DNA of 64,000 nt from Isoetes taiwanensis (GCA_021234155.1 JAJEKV010000041.1:7386917-7450916), one strand, 5' to 3'. Positions 9,476 through 19,822 are shown, numbered from the stretch's first letter. The notes: generated by a model not told the origin, from the letters alone. Program-made: numbers and translations.

Positions 9476-10260
9476 GTATTTGCTTGGGATTATTCAGAGT
9501 TATCAGGTATCAAACCTGATGTATGTCAATTTGAAATTAAGATTAAAGAAGGTTGTAAACCTGTTTTTCAAAAATTAAGAAGGATTAATGCTTCACTAAT
9601 GGGACTAATTAAAGATGAATTGGATAAGATGTTGGATGCAGGTGTTATTATTGAAATTATTAATCCAGAATGGGTATCTTGTATTGTTCCTGTGGAGAAG
9701 AAAAGTGGTGCTTTAAGAATTTGCATTGACTATCTATCGAGACCTCAACAAAGCTACCATCAAAGATTGTTACCCTTTGCCCTTTTTAGAAGAAATCTTA
9801 TATGCTGTAGCAGGTAAAGAGGTGTATTCATTTTTAGATGGCTTCTCAGGATTCAATCAGATTAGTATTAAAGAAGAAGACCAACCCAAGACCTCTTTTA
9901 TTACCCCTTGGGGAACTTATGCAATGAAAAGAATGCCTTTTGGACTAATGAATGCACCTGCTACTTTCTAGAGAGCCATGGATGTTATTTTTAGGCCTAT
10001 GTCTCCTCAAGAATTCAGAGTTTATTTGGATGACCTTTGTTTAGGATCTCACCCTATTAATCATTTGGAATTGTTGGCAAAAATATGTTCTTTGTGTAGG
10101 GAATCTGGAGTCAACCTTAATCCAAAGAAATGTATTTTTTTTGCATCCAAAGGACAACTTTTGGGACACGAGGTATCCAACAATGGTATCTTGTGTGGCA
10201 CAAGAAAAGGTTGAAGCTCTCAAAAAACTGGTGCCCCCCAAAAACCTGAAGCAGGTCAAA
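9476..10260 (+). pseudogene. Reverse transcriptase, broken by frameshifts and a stop
   Basis: RT copies element RNA into DNA. The N-terminal part (VFAWDYSEL to ALRICIDY) shares the RNase H frame. At about 9731-9738 a repeated CTAT shifts the frame. The next frame carries YPLPFLEEI, FLDGFSGFNQI (first catalytic aspartate) and the MPFGLMNAPATF motif, then a TAG at 9969-9971 where glutamine is expected. After the stop the same frame continues with the catalytic VYLDDLC box (about 10018-10038) and a GHEVSNNGI segment. A further frameshift near 10190 leads to the KKLVPPKNLKQVKSFIGM thumb-like region. Catalytic motifs are present, but the chain is interrupted three times. Confidence 0.9.
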
Positions 10261-10470
10261 AGTTTTATTGGCATGACTAGTTTTCTTAGGATGTATATTC
10301 CTAATTTTGCTCACATTATGTGTCCTATTTCTAAGTTGACAAGAATAGGCAGGATTTCCAAATCTGAGAGTAAGTATGTTCCTGTCACATGGTCATCAGA
10401 TTGCCAAGAGTCTTTTGAGTTGCTTATAAAGTCCATTTGTGAAGCAACTCTCCTAAAAAAACCAGATTTG

Positions 10471-10815
10471 GCCAAGCCATTTGAGGTCTACATTACTATT
10501 ACTAAAAAAGCCATAGGCTTAGCTATTCTGCAGGACAAGCACACCATAGCTTTTGCCAGCAAACAATGGAGTTCAACTGAAGAAAAATACACCAGAATGG
10601 AGAAGAGTGCTGCTGCTCTCATGTTTCTCATTGACAGACAAGGTCATTTATTATTGAAGAGTTCAGTTCAAGTTTATATGAAGCAAAATCCAACAGGTTT
10701 GTTATTTGGTAAGGCTACCTCTAAACCAAAAATTCAAAGGTGGGCTTGCAAGTTACAAACCTTTGATATTTCTATAAAAGAGTTACATCAAGTAAAGAGT
10801 CCCAGTCTCTATTTA
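10471..10815 (+). CDS. Degenerate Gypsy-type RNase H (connection-like) domain
   Basis: This follows RT in the usual RNase H position and keeps the fold's sequence landmarks: FEVYI, GLAILQ, IAFASKQWSSTEEKY, then MEKSAAALMFLI. The expected first aspartate is replaced within YITITKK, the TDH aspartate is replaced in YMKQNP, and the terminal AD motif is absent. Only the MEK glutamate remains. The loss is shared by decayed copies near 31090-31290 and 46400, so it looks ancestral rather than local. It probably serves as a structural tether, leaving catalysis to the upstream RNase H; that division of labour is inference. The frame runs from about 10195 to 11082. Confidence 0.75.
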
Positions 10816-10914
10816 CCTTATATTTTCTTTGACCATGAGGATGTAGTGGAAGTTGTTGATTTTGTGGATGCCTTAGCTTATTTACAGGCAGATGATGATG
10901 AGCAGGGCCAACAG

Positions 10915-12198
10915 GATTGGCAGCTACCTATAAAGAATTTTCTACAATTCAAGGAGATGCCCTCAGGATTGACCTCAAGCCAGCAAAGGAGATTTAAAGA
11001 AAAGTGTAGGCAGTTCAAAATGATTAATGATGTTTTATGTAAAGTCAAATGGGGATGGACTATCACCGAGGTGTGTCAATGAAGAAGAATCTGCCTTGAT
11101 CATTAAAGAAATGCATGAAGGAATATGTGGAGGCCATTTTGCTGGAGATACTATCGCCAAGAAAATTCTCGTGTCAGGATACTATTGGCCTACAATATTT
11201 AAAGATTGTTATCTTGCTATAAAATCTTGCCACAAGTGCCAAATATTTGGCAAGAGGATCCTTATCCCGCTGCACTAAACCCCATAATTTCTCCAGGACC
11301 CTTCCAAATTTGGGGATTAGATTATATTGGTCCTATTAACCCCTCTTCTGCAGGGCAACATCAGCACATTATTGTAGCTACAGATTATTTTACCAAATGG
11401 GCAGAGGCAATTCCTTTGAGACAGGCTAATGCCCTTACAACAGCAAAGTTCTTACATGAGTACATTTGTGCACGGTTTGGTATTCCTCTACAATTACATT
11501 CTGATAGAGGTACTCCTTTTGTGAATGAAGTTATTGCTAATTTATTGACCATTCTTAAAGTCAAACATACCAAGAGTTCCTCTTACTATCCCCAAGGTAA
11601 TGGTCAAGCAGAAGCTACTAACAAAGTTTTGAAGGGTATTTTGCAGAAAACAGTGGATGATAATCAAAAGGATTGGCATGTCAAATTAGTGGATGCCCTA
11701 TGGGCTTATAGAGTCACCATCAAAGCAACAACCACTCATACCCCTTTTAACTTGGTTTATGGCATTGAAGTTGTGCTTCCAGTAGAGCTTGAGCTTCCAT
11801 CTCTGAGGTTAGCTCATAAGTTGTGTTTGCCTTTTGAGTATGCCTTGCAGGAAAGACTGGATGCCCTTTTGCATTTAGAAGAATATAGGATGGAAGCTGA
11901 GAATGCTAATTTGCTTAAAAAGGCCAAGGATTTGGCTGCTTTCAAAGCTGCTCATAAAATACAAGGGACCTTCAAGACTAGAGAATTAGTTCTGAAATGG
12001 AATAAATCAAGAGAGGATTCAGCCAGTAAGTTTGAGAATCTTTGGGAGGGTCCCTATGAAGTGTTGGAACCTGCAGGCACCAATTCATATTGGCTAAAGG
12101 AATTAACTTCAGGTTTGTCACTCCCAAATCCCATCAACACTATTCATCTGAAGAGGTACTGGGATCAGCACATTTGCTTGTCCCTTTTTATGCTCTAG
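10915..12198 (+). pseudogene. Integrase, two frameshifts
   Basis: Integrase inserts the cDNA into host DNA. An N-terminal extension (QDWQLPIKNFL...) is in the RNase H frame to about 11065. After a frameshift the H2C2 zinc-binding domain is at 11114-11239 (HEGICGGH then CHKC; H-x6-H-x30-C-x2-C). A second frameshift near 11260 leads to the core: D in WGLDYIGP, D in LHSDRGTPF and E in GNGQAEATNK, spaced D-x60-D-x35-E. A GPY-type C-terminal segment (WEGPYEVLE) follows near 12040, and the chain ends IHLKRYWDQH before TAG at 12196-12198. The core and C-terminus (11281-12198) are one intact frame. No chromodomain is seen. Confidence 0.9.
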
Positions 12199-12976
12199 AA
12201 TTTAAACAAGTTAGAATTAAATTTAGATGTTAGATAGATTGGATTTCACTTTGTCTTAAATTTAGAACTAATGTCTTCATTAAGTTTATGTTTGCAGATT
12301 AGCCAGTATGAAGGATGAGCTATCAAATAGTCTCAGGACAAGGATTTTTATTAACTGCCAAGTGTCATTTGCAGGAGCACCCTTTATCCATCTTTATTCA
12401 TCTGTCTCAATGTGGTCTTGCCCTCCATTCAGCCATGCTCTTTTATTTTTATCTCCCCAAATGTGCACTCTGCAAATTCAGCTTCACCATCATAGCAGAG
12501 TTGCAAGTTATTAAGACTAACTAGTTTGTGTGTTTCCATGACAGGTGCACCCTTTTCCCATCTTTATTCATCTGCCATAAGTAGCCCTGCCATCCATCTA
12601 AACCTCTTATTCTTGTTGTTCATTTCCCCAGGAAGGAAGCACTCTGCAATTCAGCGTCATCATCCTAGCAGAGTTGCTCTTGAAGATATTAAGGAGACAC
12701 ATATTCTTTTGTTTTGGCGAGACCTCAACATTTCCACATTTTTCTCCCCCCATACACTCCATTTCCATCACTTTCCCATCATATTAACACTCATTCCCAT
12801 TCTTTTTCACATATCATATCCCATTCACATCCCCTCCCCACCACATTCATTTCTATTCCATTAACATTTACACATCACACTCCCTCTCTACCATGATTCT
12901 CACTCAAGCACCTTGGTACAAGATTGAAGACCCTTTATGGCTGAGGGGACCAGCCATTCTTTTTGTTTTTATGAGA
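12199..12976 (+). other. 3' non-coding region and PPT-like segment of A/B
   Basis: This 778-base stretch contains no credible gene. It carries a duplicated block (12375-12690), then a CA/TC-rich run of short phrases such as CATTCCCAT (12730-12890). Just before the LTR it has GAGGGGAC (12943-12950), a T-rich run and ATGAGA. GAGGGGAC is the only polypurine-tract candidate, but it is 26 bases from the LTR instead of adjacent. The same arrangement precedes the B LTR at 4969 and, on the minus strand, LTR D at 19823. Confidence 0.7.
12375..12690 (+). repeat. Imperfect tandem duplication (about 170-bp period) in the 3' region
   Basis: The phrases GGAGCACCCTTTATCCATC and GGTGCACCCTTTTCCCATC start two copies, at about 12375 and 12545. 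Both end with a 'catcatagcagagttg'-like phrase (12490-12505 and 12660-12675). The copies are diverged, so the duplication is older than the insertion. Fragments recur on the minus strand at about 20170-20500 and in decayed form near 48500. Confidence 0.75.
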
Positions 12977-14811
12977 TGTTGCCCCAAAGGGCAACATGCT
13001 AATGAAGGATCCATATGTTCAAACTAGGTCAACTTATTTTAGAAGACTAGGGCAAAGCTTGGAAGATTATTGTCACTCAACATTGTTATGGAGGTCAAAA
13101 GATGTTCATGCTTCAAGTCAAACAATGCTCAAGATTCAAACTTCACAAAAGGTATTTTATTCAAAGTCAAATGCTTAGTCGGGGAATATGCTCTAGAAGA
13201 TTACGGGTTATGAAGTTTGGAAGATATTGCTCGAAGTTTGGAAGTTAGAGTTTGGAAGATTCCCCTTTATGGTTTCACCCTTGTCACCTTGTTTAGCCAT
13301 TTTTCCCTTCTTATATTCCCTAGCCACTTTTGCACCATTGCCCCCCACATTTGCTTTTTCCTTGCCATACACACTTACTCCATACCTTGTTTTCTTTACA
13401 TCCATATCTTATTGTCATCTATCTCCACTATCCACATGAGCCTTTATTGCCCCCATTGCCATTCTCTATTTCTCACCCCATATTTTATGGTTAAACCCTT
13501 GTTGGCTCTCCACTCCTTCAAATTGGTCTCATGGTCCTAATAACTTCAAGTTAGGTTATGGGTATTTGATACCATGGTCTAAAGCATGCATAAAACTCCA
13601 AGATAATATAAGCTTTAAGCTTGAACCATGGTAGAACTTTCCTAAAATCCCAAATACTGGGGAATATTCCCAAAGATATTTAAGGGAAATACGTGAACCA
13701 GATCGCGGAAATTCCCGAAATATCTGGCCATGAACCCTAAATCCGAGTTTCTGGCTCGAATCACGCCGGATTTGATTCCATTCTCCCTGCAACCAATCTA
13801 TTCTTGGATCCCGGAACTTAAGCAATAATTTAAGCCTAAATTTGTCACCCGAAATCACTGAAACCGAAATCCAAAAAACTATATACTGTGGGAAACGAAT
13901 AATCGAGCATTTTGAAGGCCCGTATATTCAGATCCTACATTGATCATTGCTGAGCAAGATCTGGACGATCCTTGAAGTTCTTGAGCTCTCCTCAACTGGA
14001 TCCACAAGATTTGGTTGACATTACCTTCAAAAATTATTTATTGACTTGAGAAGATTATTTTCCTGTGATTTAAAAGCTATGAAGCATCCTTATATTCTGT
14101 TATCATGATATATTTACCTCCATATCAATTCAAATCGATTGCCAAGTTGTCAAATCCATCTCTGATATATTATTCTACAATTCTTGCTACAAAATATTCT
14201 ACAGAAAATTCTAGTGTGTATTTCTATTCCTTTGGACCACTTGCCATCTATCCTTAGAACCTGTGCAGTCCAAAGGAGTTGGAATCATTCAAAAATACCA
14301 AGTATAGCTCAAATTCAAAAAAATTGCTCTCGGGTTTGGACAGTTTTGACTGTATTTTGTCAAATCTAGCCACAAAAAATACTTTTACACATCCAAATGA
14401 AGATTTGATTGATTGCCCCTCTTCCCTAGCATCATTGCAACCTATCTACTTTGGAATTTCTCAAAAAGATGATTGGCATATCTCAATTTCTGATCACTGT
14501 TTTCTACATTTGACCTCTATTGACCAAAATTTGACCCCACTTTGAGCTCGAATAACTCACAGATTAAGTCTCTGACTTGGTCAGAGGTTTTACAGTTGGT
14601 TAACTACCACTTTTTTGACCAAGTTTATTGCATCTGACTTAGAAAATCGATCTGCATCTCGACACCACAGTTGTTTTGGCAAAGGTACTATTTTTTGGAA
14701 ATGGGAAAGGTATAGAACTCGAACTTTTTGAACTTGTTTTTGGGATTTCCTTGCATAGACTGATCACCTCAAGTGATCTGGAGGTTCTAACCCCAATTTG
14801 AGTGAAAACTT
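12977..14811 (+). repeat. 3' LTR of element A, 3'-truncated
   Basis: This matches 1133-2972 almost base for base, then stops about 208 bases short of the LTR end. Differences from the 5' LTR are few and clustered near 13178-13205, 13690-13730 and 13885-13925. High LTR identity implies a recent insertion. The junction with reversed LTR sequence at 14811/14813 suggests one deletion removed the LTR end and about 24 bases of target. Confidence 0.92.
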
Positions 14812-14812
14812 C

Positions 14813-15083
14813 AACTTCCAAACTTCAAGCAATGTCTTCCAAACTTCATAACCCAGAATCTTCTAGAGCATATTCTTGACTAAGCATTTTGACCGCAAAT
14901 AAAGTACCTCATGTGAGTTTTGAGCCTTGAACACTTGTTGACTTGAAAAATGAACACCCTTTGACCTCCACAACAATATTGAATGCCAAGGATCTTCCAA
15001 ACTTTGACCTAGTATCCCAAGATTAGTTGACCTAGTTTTGAATGCATGGATCACAATTAGCATGTTGCCCTTTGGGGGCAACA
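14813..15083 (-). repeat. Start of the 3' LTR of minus-strand element C
   Basis: On the minus strand this is the first 271 or so bases of an A/C-type LTR, starting at 15083 with the TGTTGCCC...GGGCAACA hairpin. It is joined directly to the protease of element C on the right and to the truncated A LTR on the left. It most likely continues at 1132 towards base 1, the two parts having been separated by insertion of A/B. A 579-base open frame (14863-15441) crosses the protease/LTR junction but only its protease part is meaningful. Confidence 0.82.
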
Positions 15084-15420
15084 CTACTTGAGTGCCATTT
15101 GAAATGGTGCATCTCCCTTCAGACCAGATTGGCCTAGCATCAACTGTAGCCATCCACCTTCTCCCTAGCAAGAGATCATATATATCTGCATCTTCCCCTA
15201 GATCTTCAAAAGCAACAACAACAAAATTGGCAGCTACAACAATGCCTTCAGTATTAACAGGAACCTTGGTCACAATTCCAACTGGTGCTATTTTAGCATT
15301 AGAAAAGGATTTTAACAAAACAGATGACCTTTTATCTATCTCGAGCCCACATTTTTTCATAACATGATAGGGCATGATATTTAGAGGTGAACCTCCATCA
15401 ACACATTGGAAAAAGAATAA
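15084..15420 (-). pseudogene. Protease fragment of element C
   Basis: The retropepsin active-site segment DGGSPLNIMPYHVMKKCG and the downstream IYDLLLGRRWMATVDARP and RCTISNGTQ segments are in one open frame. The frame is off by a four-base deletion at about 15400 from the gag frame. The sequence stops a few codons later at the LTR. It preserves the short NTEGIVVAAN segment lost from the plus-strand copy near 8540. The upstream RNase H expected next is deleted. Confidence 0.82.
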
Positions 15421-16994
15421 CCTCCTAAAGTAGCTGAACACATAAATGCACCTGGGTCTTCCTCATTTTGAGCCAAAATAAGATTAGTAGCATTTGCAAC
15501 ACCTACACAATCCACTGCCTCACTAAAAGTAGTTTGTTGTAATAACTTTTTCCTATAACCAGGGGCAATTTTTAATAAGGTAAATAAGTCCACACTTACT
15601 TTGGAATTTTTCAGTAAAACATCCAACTCATCAAGATCTTGATCTTTCTTACCATACTTTTGTTGAGGAGGTGGAGCTATTTCTTGGGGAGGAGCTTCCA
15701 TGACAGGGGATAGTGGCAATGTTGATTTCCTGGAATGCTCTGGAACAAATTTGTTAGGCTCAGCAGGTCTATAGGTATCTCCCATACTCCTGGTTTGTAC
15801 ACCCATCACTTCCTCAGTTTTTGGCATTTCTGTAGCCTGCACAAACCTTATAGAGCTAGTAGATTCAGCAAACCTTACATGTGGAGCTGCCTCAGGTTTC
15901 TTTTCCCTCTCTTGCTTGGCAAAATATTCTTTAACAGAGCACCTAAGGTCAGTATGGCCAATCTCCTTGCAAAAAGCACAAACTGGACATTCCCTACCAA
16001 AATGACCTTTCTTTTTACATTTAGGACATATTTGCCAATAACAAATATCAGCTGGATGTGAAGTTCTATTACAATGAATACATTCAGGATAAGTTCTACC
16101 TGTTCTGCTTGCTTTGAGCTCCACAAGTTGCTTAGTTACTTCTGCTAAAGCCTCAGTTACCTTTGTCAAGTCAGCTTTGACCTCTGAAATTTGAGAATCA
16201 GCCTCCTCATCTTTGGTTTTTTTCTTTTCTTTATGCACAGCATAGATAGGAACAGAATGATGAGGTTCATAAGGGCCATCAGTGGCATCAGGGTAAAAGG
16301 GGTCATGTTGAAAGCTATGATGTTTCTCTGGCAGGATAGAGAGCATTTTGGTCAGTTCAGTAGTCTTAGCAAAAACCTTGTAGATGGAATCAAAACCTTC
16401 TGCAGCTTGTATCTTGATAAGCTTTCTATGAATTGCTGGTCTAGAAGATAGGCCTTTGATAAAAGAGGACACCAAAAAGAGTGTGGGGACAGTAACTTGG
16501 CATTTCTGACATCTACTCATGAAGGTGCTGAATCTTTCCTTATACTGACTAACACTCTCACCTGCATAAATAGAAAATTTTTGCAATTCATTAACAAGAT
16601 CCTTAGGAGCAGCAAGCTTTCCAAACCTGTCTAAAAACTTGGTAACAAGATCATCCCAAGAAGTGGTTCCCATAAGCTTCTCATAAGTCAGCCAAGCACC
16701 AACTTCACTCTCCTCTTTAAAACACTTTTCAAATTGTGAGAACTTGCACCCTTTCTTAAAGCCATAATCCCTATAGTAATCTTCAAAAATTCTAAGAAAC
16801 GTATTAGCACTCATACTGGAATCAAAAGTAGGCAATGGAGTGGGCACATTCAATTCAAGCTGGTAAGGTAAACCTTGAAGTAATCCAGTTGAAAAACTTG
16901 GGGGAAGAGATCTATCTCTGCAGGGTTCTGAAGTGTCATGTTCTTCCATTGATATTGGTTCTTGCTCTGTTGGAAATTTCTGCTTTGAAGCCAT
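15381..16994 (-). CDS. gag: Gag protein of element C, intact 537-codon frame
   Basis: This is the longest intact protein in the window. It starts at ATG 16994, 23 bases past the PBS. Residues about 88-185 form the Retrotrans_gag region (FEKCFKEESEVGAWLTYEKL, FSTFMSRCQ). Residues 276-293 have hydrophobic residues at strict 3-4 spacing (L276, V279, L283, V286, L290, L293), a likely short coiled coil after a lysine-rich stretch. Three CCHC zinc knuckles, each C-x2-C-x4-H-x4-C, lie at 305-318, 323-336 and 339-352; they would bind element RNA. A proline-rich tail and KYGKKDQDLDELD precede the protease junction. The native chain should run on into protease; here a four-base deletion ends it after the GGYSFSNVL segment. 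Confidence 0.92.
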   Translation of the reverse strand: MASKQKFPTEQEPISMEEHDTSEPCRDRSLPPSFSTGLLQGLPYQLELNVPTPLPTFDSSMSANTFLRIFEDYYRDYGFKKGCKFSQFEKCFKEESEVGAWLTYEKLMGTTSWDDLVTKFLDRFGKLAAPKDLVNELQKFSIYAGESVSQYKERFSTFMSRCQKCQVTVPTLFLVSSFIKGLSSRPAIHRKLIKIQAAEGFDSIYKVFAKTTELTKMLSILPEKHHSFQHDPFYPDATDGPYEPHHSVPIYAVHKEKKKTKDEEADSQISEVKADLTKVTEALAEVTKQLVELKASRTGRTYPECIHCNRTSHPADICYWQICPKCKKKGHFGRECPVCAFCKEIGHTDLRCSVKEYFAKQEREKKPEAAPHVRFAESTSSIRFVQATEMPKTEEVMGVQTRSMGDTYRPAEPNKFVPEHSRKSTLPLSPVMEAPPQEIAPPPQQKYGKKDQDLDELDVLLKNSKVSVDLFTLLKIAPGYRKKLLQQTTFSEAVDCVGVANATNLILAQNEEDPGAFMCSATLGGYSFSNVLMEVHL

Positions 16995-17016
16995 GAGTTC
17001 TCAAAATCCAGGTAGA

Positions 17017-17034
17017 ATCTCGGTAGGACCTCCA
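17017..17034 (-). other. Primer-binding site of element C, tRNA-Gln type
   Basis: On the minus strand this reads the same 18 bases as the plus-strand PBSs and lies three bases from the LTR end at 17038. It sits 22 bases upstream of gag. Confidence 0.82.
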
Positions 17035-17037
17035 AAA

Positions 17038-17911
17038 TGTTGACCTTAAACCTGGCTTAAAGGTCAACCACAAGGAACCAATTCGAGTTTTCGCTCAAAT
17101 TGGGGTTAGAACCTCCAGATCACTTAAGGTGATCAGTCTATGCAAGATAATTTCAAAGACAAGTTCAAAAATTTGAAGTTCTATACCTTTCCCATTTCCA
17201 GAAATTGACACCTTTGCCAAAACAGCTGTGGTGTTGATATGTAGATCGATTTTTTGGGTCAGACACTATAGACTTGGTCAAAAAAGTTGTAGATAACCAA
17301 CAGTAAAGCCTCTGACCAAGTCAGGAACTTAATCTGTGAGTTATTCGAGCTCAAAGTGCAGTCAAAATTTGGTCAATAGAAGTCAAATCTGAAAACAATG
17401 ATCAAAGATTGGGATTTGGAGTTGCCAAACGAATTTTTGAGAATTTCCAAAGCAAATATATTGTAATGATGATGAGGAATATAGGCAAATGGTCAGATTT
17501 CCATTTGGATGGACAAAAGTATTTTTTGTGGCTGGATTTGGCAAAATACAGTCAAGAACAGTCAAAACAGAATGCAAAATTTTCTAACTCGAGTTGTAAG
17601 TGGAGTTTTTTGGATTTTTCAAAACATATGGGCTCCAGATGTCTCAAGGATTGATGGCAAATGGGCCAAAGGCAATCAAAAGTACAGGGGGATTTTCTGT
17701 AGTATTTTGAAAAGACAGAAATTGTAAAAAATCATGGCAGAGATAATTTCTTCAACTTGGCATCAAATTTCATTGATATGGAGGTAAATCAATCATAATA
17801 ATGTTGGGTAATAATACTTCAGTACTTCAAATGTAGGAGAATATCAACTTCAGGTCAGTAAATAATTTCAATAGATAATTTCAACCAAATCTCTTGGGAC
17901 TTGATCGGGGA
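17038..17911 (-). repeat. Element C 5' LTR, PBS-proximal part
   Basis: This starts (on the plus strand) TGTTGACC and is about 90% similar by eye to 17912-18772. It stops within the phrase TTGATCGGGGA, exactly where element D begins. In the uninterrupted D LTR the phrase continues GTACTC (18773 onward), and a corresponding continuation appears at 27234, so the rest of this LTR lies beyond D. The last five bases, GGGGA, are the likely target-site duplication. Confidence 0.82.
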
Positions 17912-19822
17912 TGTTGACCCTAAACCTGGCTTAAAGGTCAACCACAAGGAACCAACTTGAGTTTTCACTCAAATTGGGGTTAGAACCTCCAGATCACTTA
18001 AGGTGATCAATCTATGCAAGCTAATTTCAAAGACAAGTTCAAAAACTTGATGTTTTGTACCTTTCCCATTTCCAGAAATTGACACCTTTGCCAAGACAGT
18101 TGTGGTATTGATATGCAGATCGATTTTTTGAGTCAATCACTGTAGACTTGGTCAAAAAAGTTGTAGGTAATCAATAGTAAAGCTTCTGACCAAGTCAGAA
18201 ACTTGGTTTTTGAGTTATTCGAGCTCAAAATGCGGTCAAAATTTGGTTAATAGCAGTCAAAACTGAAAACAGTGATCAGAGATTGAGATTTTGGAGTTGC
18301 CAGACGAGTTTTTGAGAATTTCCAAAGCAAATGTGCTGTAATGGTGATGAGGAATATGGGCAAGTGATCAGTTTGTCATTTGGATAAGCAAAAATAATTT
18401 TTGTGACTGGATTTGGTAAAATACAGTCAAGAACAGTCAAAACAGAATGCAAAAATTTCTAACTTGAGTTGTGAATGGGATTTTTTGGATTTTTCAAGAC
18501 ATATAGGTTTCAGATGCCTCAAGGATTGATGGCAAATGAGTCAAAAGTAATCAAAAGTGCTTGGGAATTTTCTGTAGAATTTTGAACAGAGAGAAATTGT
18601 AAAGAATCATAACAGAGATAATGTCTTCAAGTAGACATCAAATTTCATTGATAGGGAGGTAAATCAATCATAATAATGTTGGATAATAATACTTCAGTAC
18701 TTCAAAATCAACTTCAGGTCAATAAATAATTTCAATAGATAATTTCCAACCAAATCTCTTGTGACTTGATCGGGGAGTACTCAGGGTCTTCCAAAATCCT
18801 TCTAGTCATGCTCAGCAATGATCACAGTAAGATTTGTACGCTTCTGGGCCTTCAAGAAAATTCTTTTGTCGAATCCCATGTATTTATCTTAGTTTTCAAA
18901 TGTTTGCTTAATCTTAGCCTTGATTGATGGGTTCATTCGGTTCCTAAAGAGCGGGAATGTTAAAATAGGTAGGTCCCGAGGGCTCTGGTGCCAAATCCGG
19001 CGAGATTCGAGGTGGAAGCAGAAATTTAGGGTTCTTGGCTGTATTTTCTCAGAAATAGCGCGATACGATTTCGTATTTTTGCCCGTATATCCATGGAATA
19101 TGCTGTATTTTTTAATTTTGCAAAGCTAGACCATGGTTTTAAAAGGCCATTTATAGAAAATTGAAGAGGTGGATCACTTTAGCAATGGCAACCCTAATTT
19201 TCCTTGGGAATATGCTAAGTACTTGGGCATAATGATCAAGAATATTCCATAAGGTATACAAGTGGCATGGCAAAATGGTAAGGGATTGCAAAAGGGCTTT
19301 GGCTAAGGAAATTTGCAAAAACAAATGTCATAAGAAGTGAGAGAATATAGAGGCAATGGGGGAATGTGAATGTAATAGAGAAAGAGAAATTTGGGCAAAG
19401 CACAATAAAGTATGCAAGGGTAAACAAAAGGAGGGTATGGGTGTGGGAAAAGTGGCTAGAAAATCTCAATGGATGGAAATAGAATATGGATAATGATTGG
19501 ATGAGAATGGCTAAGGAATAAAATCAAGCACCATGGGGTCTTCCAAACTTTTTGACTTCCAATCTTCAAAAAATGTCTTCCAAACTTCATAACCCAGAAT
19601 CTTCTAGAGCATACTTTTGACTAAGCATTTTGACCTCAAATAAAGTACCTCATGTGAATTTGAACCTTGAGCACTTGTTGACCTGAAGGATGAACATCTT
19701 TTGACCTCCACATCAATATTGAATACCAAGAATCTTCCAAACTTTGACCTAGTCTTTTAAGATAGATTGACCTAGTTTGAATGTATAGACCACAATTAGC
19801 ATGTTGCCCTTTGGGGGCAACA
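17912..19822 (-). repeat. 3' LTR of element D
   Basis: A full-length LTR of 1911 bases. On the plus strand it runs from TGTTGACCC to the hairpin GCCCTTTGGGGGCAACA. The body differs from LTR A enough to be a separate subfamily (for example 19130-19500). To its right is the conserved TCTCGCCAAAACAAG motif, the minus-strand form of the sequence that precedes other LTRs in the window. Confidence 0.9.

Larger units (their letters stand above)
1133..14811 (+). mobile_element. Composite Ty3/Gypsy LTR retrotransposon A/B
   Basis: This is the best preserved element. It has near-identical A-type LTRs at both ends, a tRNA-Gln-type PBS, a gag-pol region in canonical orientation, and a 3' non-coding region. 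It is chimeric because three tandem B-type LTRs and a second PBS lie between the 5' LTR and gag. The protein order is gag, protease, RNase H, RT, degenerate RNase H, integrase. Several frameshifts and one in-frame stop make it non-autonomous as written. The 3' LTR lacks its last 208 bases or so, and no target-site duplication can be checked because that junction was deleted. Integrase and RNase H wording resembles the Tat lineage of plant Gypsy elements; lineage is an inference. Confidence 0.88.

Noticed and set aside
12977-15083. A palindromic terminal structure or foldback transposon
   Set aside because: The inverted arms are two separate LTRs explained by insertion of A/B into a minus-strand LTR with a junction deletion.
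14863-15441. A 192-codon gene on the minus strand
   Set aside because: The frame crosses from protease into LTR sequence; only the first half is protein-coding by homology.
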